Source: an uncultured Bacilli bacterium (GTDB lineage Bacteria; Bacillota_I; Bacilli_A; RF39; UBA660). From it: 25,824 nt of DNA. Positions 21,974 through 25,824 of this stretch are shown in pieces. The stretch is taken from contig CAJUNG010000025.1 of assembly GCA_910587725.1 (NCBI GenBank), positions 1 to 25,824 on the forward strand, read 5' to 3'. Position 1 is the first letter of the stretch, and every line of letters starts with the position of its first letter. The notes beneath the pieces were generated by a model. That model was not told where the DNA came from. It saw only the letters and a list, made by a program, of their open reading frames with translations, and ran no database searches. A program made the position numbers and the translations under genes.

Positions 21974-22906
21974 ATGAATCATGATTGTGAAAAGAAAAAT
22001 TGTTGTTTTCCTAATTGTGTGATTTTAGGTCCTACGGGTCCAACTGGTCCTGCTGGAGCTACTACAGTTAATGTAGGTACTACGACAACTGGAGCTCCTG
22101 GAACAAGTGCAAGCGTTGTTAATGTGGGAACACCACAAAATGCTATATTAGACTTTGTGATTCCTGCTGGTGCGACCGGACCTCAAGGGTTACCTGGAAC
22201 TATAGGAGCTACTGGGCCAACTGGGGCGACCGGACCTCAAGGGTTACCTGGAACCATAGGAGCTACTGGGCCAACTGGGGCGACTGGACCTCAAGGGTTA
22301 CCTGGAACTATAGGAGCTACTGGGCCAACTGGTGCAACTGGACCTCAAGGATTACCTGGAACCATAGGAGCTACTGGGCCAACTGGTGCGACCGGACCAA
22401 CTGGACCAACCGGACCTGCAGGAATTACAGGTTTGGCTGGGGCGACTGGACCAACTGGTGCAACTGGACCAACGGGCGCAAACGGACTTGCCGCTTATGG
22501 AGGAAAATATAGTGACGCACCACAGACTATCAACTTAACACTTGGTGGAACAGATAACGTAGGATTACCTACAGCAATGCCTGCTTCTAATGTTACTTAT
22601 ACACCTGCAGATGCAATAACAGTGACAGATGCAGGAACTTATAAAATTGATTTCTATCTTAATGCTTCTGTCGCACTTGGAACAACTTTAACTATGTCAA
22701 TCCGTTCTAATGGGGTGGACATTCCTGGAGCTACAATTTCTAGATTGTTATCTGTCGGTGTCAGCTCAGTTTATAACGGAACTGTGGTTATTGACCTTCC
22801 TGCGGGTGCTGTTCTTACTATGGTAATTAGCGCTTTAATTGCTGTTGGTGTTACTCTTGGAAGTGGAACAAATGCATCTCTTACTGTGCTCAGATTGGAC
22901 GCTTAA
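21974..22906 (+). CDS. Collagen-like, BclA-type exosporium protein, 310 aa
   Basis: This is a spore-surface or cell-surface filament protein. A short Cys-rich N-terminus (MNHDCEKKNCCFPNC) has no signal peptide, typical of exosporium proteins. A collagen-like region (about 19-175) of Gly-X-Y triplets follows, mostly GPT, GAT, GPQ and GLP, and includes four 18-aa units (22172-22387) and one interruption (about 30-55). The C-terminal globular domain (about 180-310) is beta-rich with YGGKYSDAPQTINL and TYKIDFYLNASV, resembling the BclA trimeric C1q-like head. GGAG lies 9 nt before the ATG. The glycosyltransferase starts 2 nt after its stop, so the two are co-transcribed and the protein may be O-glycosylated on its Thr residues as BclA is. 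Exosporium location is inference from family layout. Confidence 0.88.
   Translation: MNHDCEKKNCCFPNCVILGPTGPTGPAGATTVNVGTTTTGAPGTSASVVNVGTPQNAILDFVIPAGATGPQGLPGTIGATGPTGATGPQGLPGTIGATGPTGATGPQGLPGTIGATGPTGATGPQGLPGTIGATGPTGATGPTGPTGPAGITGLAGATGPTGATGPTGANGLAAYGGKYSDAPQTINLTLGGTDNVGLPTAMPASNVTYTPADAITVTDAGTYKIDFYLNASVALGTTLTMSIRSNGVDIPGATISRLLSVGVSSVYNGTVVIDLPAGAVLTMVISALIAVGVTLGSGTNASLTVLRLDA
22172..22387 (+). repeat. Four tandem 54-bp units in the collagen-like region
   Basis: Units begin at 22172, 22226, 22280 and 22334 and encode the 18-residue ATGPQGLPGTIGATGPTG repeat with only scattered mismatches. Such near-identical coding repeats are prone to copy-number change. Confidence 0.9.
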
Positions 22907-22908
22907 AG

Positions 22909-23985
22909 ATGAAAAAATATAAAATTTGTGTTTATGCGATTTCAAAAAACGAAGCAAAATTTGTTGACCGTTGGGTTGATTCGATGAGAGAAGCTGACGA
23001 AATTTATGTCCTGGATACTGGTTCTGATGATGATACTGTCCAAAAATTAAAAAAACGTGGGGTTAAAGTTACAAAAAAAGAAATTAAACCTTGGCGATTT
23101 GATGTCGCAAGAAATACTGCTTTAAACCTTGTTTCAGAAGATACAGACATTTGTGTTTGTACTGACTTAGATGAAGTATTTCTTCCTGGATGGAGAACTA
23201 CTTTAGAGACACTCTGGAATGAAGATACCACAAGAGTTCGTTACAATTACAACTGGAGTTTTGATAAAAATAATCATCCCGCCGTTAACTTTTACATTGA
23301 AAAAATTCATAAAAGAAAAGGTTTTCAATGGCATCATCCCGTCCATGAAGTCCTTTCTTACTTAGAAGGAGAAGAGCATTTTATCACAACTGATGAAATC
23401 ACATTAAACCATTATCCAGACGAGAAAAAATCTCGTAGTAGTTATTTGCCTCTTTTAGAGCTTTCAGTGAAAGAGGACCCTTCTGATGACAGAAATATGC
23501 ACTACTTAGGGAGAGAATACATGTTCTATCAAAAATGGAACGAGGCAATCGATACCCTTATCTGTCATTTGAATCTAAAAAGCGCTACCTGGAAAGATGA
23601 ACGATGTGCTTCTATGCGATTCATTGCTAGAAGTTATCAAGCACTAAAAAGATATGATGAAGCTCGTATGTGGCTTGATAAAGCGATGATAGAAGCACCA
23701 TACTTAAGGGATTCCTTCGTAGAAAGAGCGCTTTTGGAATATTCTTTGAATAATTGGTCTTTAGTAGAAATGTATTGTCTTAAGGCTTTAGAAATCAAAA
23801 CACATACCAAGTCGTACATCAATGAGCCATTTAGTTTTGACTCTACGATTGAGGATTTATTATCACTTGCATATTATCATCAAGGGAATAAAGCACTTGC
23901 CCTTCACTATATTGATATCGCTATTTCGAAAAATCCTACCGATTCTCGCCTTTTAGAAAACAAAAAGGTATTTGAAGAAATGTAG
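22909..23985 (+). CDS. GT2-family glycosyltransferase with C-terminal TPR repeats, 358 aa
   Basis: This is a GT-A fold glycosyltransferase, cytoplasmic, presumably using a nucleotide sugar. The N-terminal half shows KICVYAISKNEAKFVDRWVD (GT2 start), VLDTGSDDDTV (about residues 34-44), and CTDLDEVF (about 83-90), which matches the DxD metal motif region. The C-terminal half (about 180-358) has repeating helical pairs such as NMHYLGREYMFYQKWNEAI and MRFIARSYQALKRYDEARMWL, typical of TPR repeats in glycan-modifying enzymes. The start is 2 nt after the stop of the collagen-like gene with no separate ribosome site visible, indicating translational coupling. The likely acceptor is the collagen-like protein. 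A bidirectional terminator follows at 23994-24033. Confidence 0.92.
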   Translation: MKKYKICVYAISKNEAKFVDRWVDSMREADEIYVLDTGSDDDTVQKLKKRGVKVTKKEIKPWRFDVARNTALNLVSEDTDICVCTDLDEVFLPGWRTTLETLWNEDTTRVRYNYNWSFDKNNHPAVNFYIEKIHKRKGFQWHHPVHEVLSYLEGEEHFITTDEITLNHYPDEKKSRSSYLPLLELSVKEDPSDDRNMHYLGREYMFYQKWNEAIDTLICHLNLKSATWKDERCASMRFIARSYQALKRYDEARMWLDKAMIEAPYLRDSFVERALLEYSLNNWSLVEMYCLKALEIKTHTKSYINEPFSFDSTIEDLLSLAYYHQGNKALALHYIDIAISKNPTDSRLLENKKVFEEM

Positions 23986-23993
23986 TTTAACTT

Positions 23994-24033
23994 AAAAAGT
24001 TCTTCCTAGGTCATTTTAAGAAGAACTTTTTTT
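23994..24033. terminator. Bidirectional terminator
   Basis: AAAAAGTTCTTC (23994-24005) pairs with GAAGAACTTTTT (24020-24031) and is followed by T on the plus strand and preceded by A on the other. It separates the glycosyltransferase gene (+) from ffh (-). Confidence 0.8.
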
Positions 24034-24041
24034 CTTTTACT

Positions 24042-25349
24042 TTAAAATGGTAATTTCATATTGCCATTAGACATCTGTTTCATCATTTTTTTCATGTTAT
24101 CAAACTGTGCTAATAATTGGTTTACTTCTTGTACACTTTGCCCACATCCTTTAGCAATCCTTGTTTTTCTACTTGCTTTAATCACTTCAGGATGTCTTCT
24201 CTCATATGGAGTCATCGATAAAATAACCGCTTCTACTCTTGCCATTTGTTTAGGGTCAATTTGAATATTATTTAGTCCCATTTTACTGGCTCCTGGAAGT
24301 AATTTCAATAAATTTTCAAGAGGACCTAACTTTCTAATTTGTTTGGTTGTCTTTAAGAAATCTTCTAAATCAAATTTACCAGATTGCATTTTTTTTGCAG
24401 TAGAAAGTGCTTCTTCTTCATCTACTACTTCTGTTGCCTTTTCTACAAGAGAAATAATATCTCCCATTCCAAGGATTCTTCCTGCCATTCGTTCTGGGTC
24501 AAAACCTTCTAGGCCATCTAATTTTTCGCTAACACCAATAAATTTAATCGGCACATTAGTTAAATGTCTTACAGATAGAGCAACTCCACCTCTCGTATCG
24601 CCATCTAATTTGGTTAAAATTACTCCTGTTAGTGTCAAGGCTTGATGAAATCCTTCTATTACGTGAATAGCATCCTGCCCCATCATTGCATCGAGCACAA
24701 GTAAAACTTCTTCTGGGTTGATTTCTTTTTGAATATTTTTTAATTCTTCCATTAATTCTTCATCGATATGAAGCCGTCCTGCAGTATCGATTAGGACGTA
24801 ATCATGATGATTTTCTTTGGCGAAATCTAATGCGTGTTTTACAATTTCAACAGGGTCTTTCTTTCCTTCTTCAAAAACCGGAATTCCTAAACTTTTTCCA
24901 ATTGTTTTTAATTGATCGATTGCTGCAGGTCGGTAGATATCACAAGCAACAAGCAATGGATTTTTCGCATTTTTTTTTCTAAGTAAATTAGCAAGCTTTC
25001 CAATAGTTGTCGTTTTTCCACTTCCTTGAAGTCCCACGAGCATCAAAAGTGCTGGATTTCCCCTTAAGTTTAACTCACTTTTCTCCCCACCTAATAATTC
25101 GGTTAACTCATCTTTTACAATTTTTACAAATAAGTCGCCAGGTTTTAAACTTTTTTGGACTTCTTCTCCTAGGGCTTTTTCTTTTACTTTACTTGTAAAT
25201 TCTTTTACGACTTTATAGTTGACGTCGGCTTCCAATAAAGCAAGACGAATTTCACGCATCGCATCTTGGATATTTTCTTCATTAATTTTCCCATATCCCT
25301 TAATTTTATGTACCGCACTTTGCAAACGTTCTCCTAAACTTTCAAACAT
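24042..25349 (-). CDS. ffh: Signal recognition particle protein Ffh (SRP54), 435 aa
   Basis: This is the GTPase of the signal recognition particle, which binds 4.5S/6S RNA and signal peptides and delivers ribosomes to FtsY at the membrane. The N domain (about 1-85) is helical. The G domain has the P-loop GLQGSGKT at 106-113, DTAGR at 188-192 and TKLDG at 246-250. The Met-rich M domain (about 300-435) includes the RNA-binding region near TRIAKGCGQSVQEVNQLL. It ends in a Met-rich tail (KKMMKQMSNGNMKLPF) typical of Firmicute Ffh, and the length is normal. AAGGAGG lies 8 nt before the ATG. Only an isolated TATAAT is seen upstream (25376-25381). In many Firmicutes ylxM precedes ffh; here no ylxM is visible upstream. 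Confidence 0.98.
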   Translation of the reverse strand: MFESLGERLQSAVHKIKGYGKINEENIQDAMREIRLALLEADVNYKVVKEFTSKVKEKALGEEVQKSLKPGDLFVKIVKDELTELLGGEKSELNLRGNPALLMLVGLQGSGKTTTIGKLANLLRKKNAKNPLLVACDIYRPAAIDQLKTIGKSLGIPVFEEGKKDPVEIVKHALDFAKENHHDYVLIDTAGRLHIDEELMEELKNIQKEINPEEVLLVLDAMMGQDAIHVIEGFHQALTLTGVILTKLDGDTRGGVALSVRHLTNVPIKFIGVSEKLDGLEGFDPERMAGRILGMGDIISLVEKATEVVDEEEALSTAKKMQSGKFDLEDFLKTTKQIRKLGPLENLLKLLPGASKMGLNNIQIDPKQMARVEAVILSMTPYERRHPEVIKASRKTRIAKGCGQSVQEVNQLLAQFDNMKKMMKQMSNGNMKLPF

Positions 25350-25436
25350 GTGTAAATCCTCCTTTGATAGTTACTATTATACAAAAGTCTTATCAAAAAA
25401 ACTAGTATTTCTTTAGAATTGATTATGAAAACAAAT

Positions 25437-25468
25437 AAAAAAGGCATATCCTTATTATCGTATGCCTT
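25437..25468 (-). terminator. Terminator of the upstream minus-strand gene
   Basis: On the minus strand AAGGCATA pairs with TATGCCTT (25441-25468) and runs into a T tract. It would end transcription coming from the partial gene at 25616-25824. Confidence 0.75.
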
Positions 25469-25615
25469 TGGTAGATGTTATTATTTCACCTGTTCTTGTT
25501 ACACTTATTAAAATTACCTTGTTTATAATTGAAATACAAATCAAAAATATCCTTATCGGAGTAATTTAGTAAGTCATCAATTATCACACTAGTTTCCCTT
25601 AAAATAGTTTCAGTT

Positions 25616-25824
25616 CTAATCGGAACTTGATTCAGTTTCCGATTCTATCATTCTCTGTACTTCTTCTAAAGATAATTCACTAACTTTAGCAATCTCTTCG
25701 ATTTTCATTCCATTTTTATACATCAATTTCAGTAATTGAATTCTTTCTTCTTCACGTCCCTCTTTGTGACCTTCTTCGCGTCCAATTCGAATTCCTGTAC
25801 GTTTAAAGTCTTCTCTTAACCACT
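25616..25824 (-). CDS. C-terminal fragment of an Rpn/PD-(D/E)XK transposase-type protein (runs off window)
   Basis: Only the last 69 codons are in the window. The sequence GIRIGREEGHKEGREEERIQ followed by LLKLMYKNGMKIEEIAKVSE and LSLEEVQRMI is the characteristic tail of Rpn family recombination-promoting nuclease/putative transposase proteins: Gly-Glu-rich G-x3-G repeats, then a short helix-turn-helix-like GMxIEEIAxxxxLSxEEV segment. The catalytic nuclease domain lies beyond 25824, so activity cannot be judged. The frame ends in TAG at 25616-25618. Such genes are often multi-copy and mobile. Confidence 0.6.
   Translation of the reverse strand, partial: WLREDFKRTGIRIGREEGHKEGREEERIQLLKLMYKNGMKIEEIAKVSELSLEEVQRMIESETESSSD

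Noticed and set aside
22172..22387. Possible CRISPR array
   Set aside because: The four 54-bp units are contiguous in-frame collagen-like coding repeats with no spacers.
25486..25644. 52-codon open minus-strand stretch without a start codon
   Set aside because: It reads plausibly (ETSVIIDDLLNYSDKDIFDLYF) but has no ATG or ribosome site, overlaps the Rpn-like tail in another frame, and I can match it to no family. It may be a gene remnant.

Overview
The window comes from a low-GC, endospore-forming Firmicute (Bacillota). The evidence is AT-rich codon use, strong AGGAGG-type ribosome sites, TTGACA/TATAAT promoters, a SpoVID-like LysM protein next to a CotS/YsxE-like protein, a BclA-like collagen protein, Ffh, Lon and rubrerythrin. 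Dockerin, FGE/C-type-lectin-fold and Rpn-type sequences suggest a gut-type anaerobe near Bacilli/Erysipelotrichia or RF39-like lineages. That placement is inference.

Layout. 1-1611 (+): three small unrecognised genes, two of them with predicted membrane segments and two with textbook promoters. 1579-6811 (-): sporulation and housekeeping block: a YsxE/CotS-like kinase-fold protein, a SpoVID-like LysM protein, a zinc-ribbon protein, a coiled-coil protein and Lon. 6924-8150 (-): a small TasA/camelysin-like secreted protein and rubrerythrin. 8291-8364 (+): tRNA-Cys. 8365-10470: an AT-rich accessory pocket with a SAM methyltransferase, a GNAT acetyltransferase, clustered palindromes and a 23-bp direct repeat around the GNAT gene. 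10672-13844: a tocopherol-cyclase/CrtC-like protein, a hypothetical gene, and a membrane protein with six PASTA repeats but no kinase domain. 13889-17589 (-): two tandem 600-aa surface proteins. 17746-21776 (-): a zinc-dependent phospholipase C-like protein, a membrane-anchored cadherin-like/Ig-like protein and a dockerin-bearing glucosaminidase. 21974-23985 (+): a collagen-like BclA-type protein coupled to a glycosyltransferase. 24042-25349 (-): Ffh. 25616-25824 (-): the C-terminus of an Rpn-type nuclease/transposase running off the window.

The most interesting system is the tandem pair at 13889-17589. Each protein joins a TasA-like N-terminal export/fibre domain to a C-terminal FGE/C-type-lectin-fold domain. 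The genes are identical over 384 bp, but their last 62 or so codons differ at about 41 nucleotides without any indel, on an unchanged structural scaffold, and this tail is much richer in GC than the rest. That is the architecture expected of diversity-generating-retroelement (DGR) target genes, although no reverse transcriptase or template repeat is in the window. The pair also sits behind a promoter whose -35 (TTGACA) and -10 (TATGAT) are separated by an 18-bp spacer containing a run of nine G, a classic arrangement for on/off phase variation by slippage. Together these suggest a surface adhesin system with two layers of variation: which tail is displayed, and whether it is expressed. A separate stand-alone TasA-like protein (6924-7523) could be a fibre partner. 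The direct observations are firm; the DGR and phase-variation interpretations are inference and testable.
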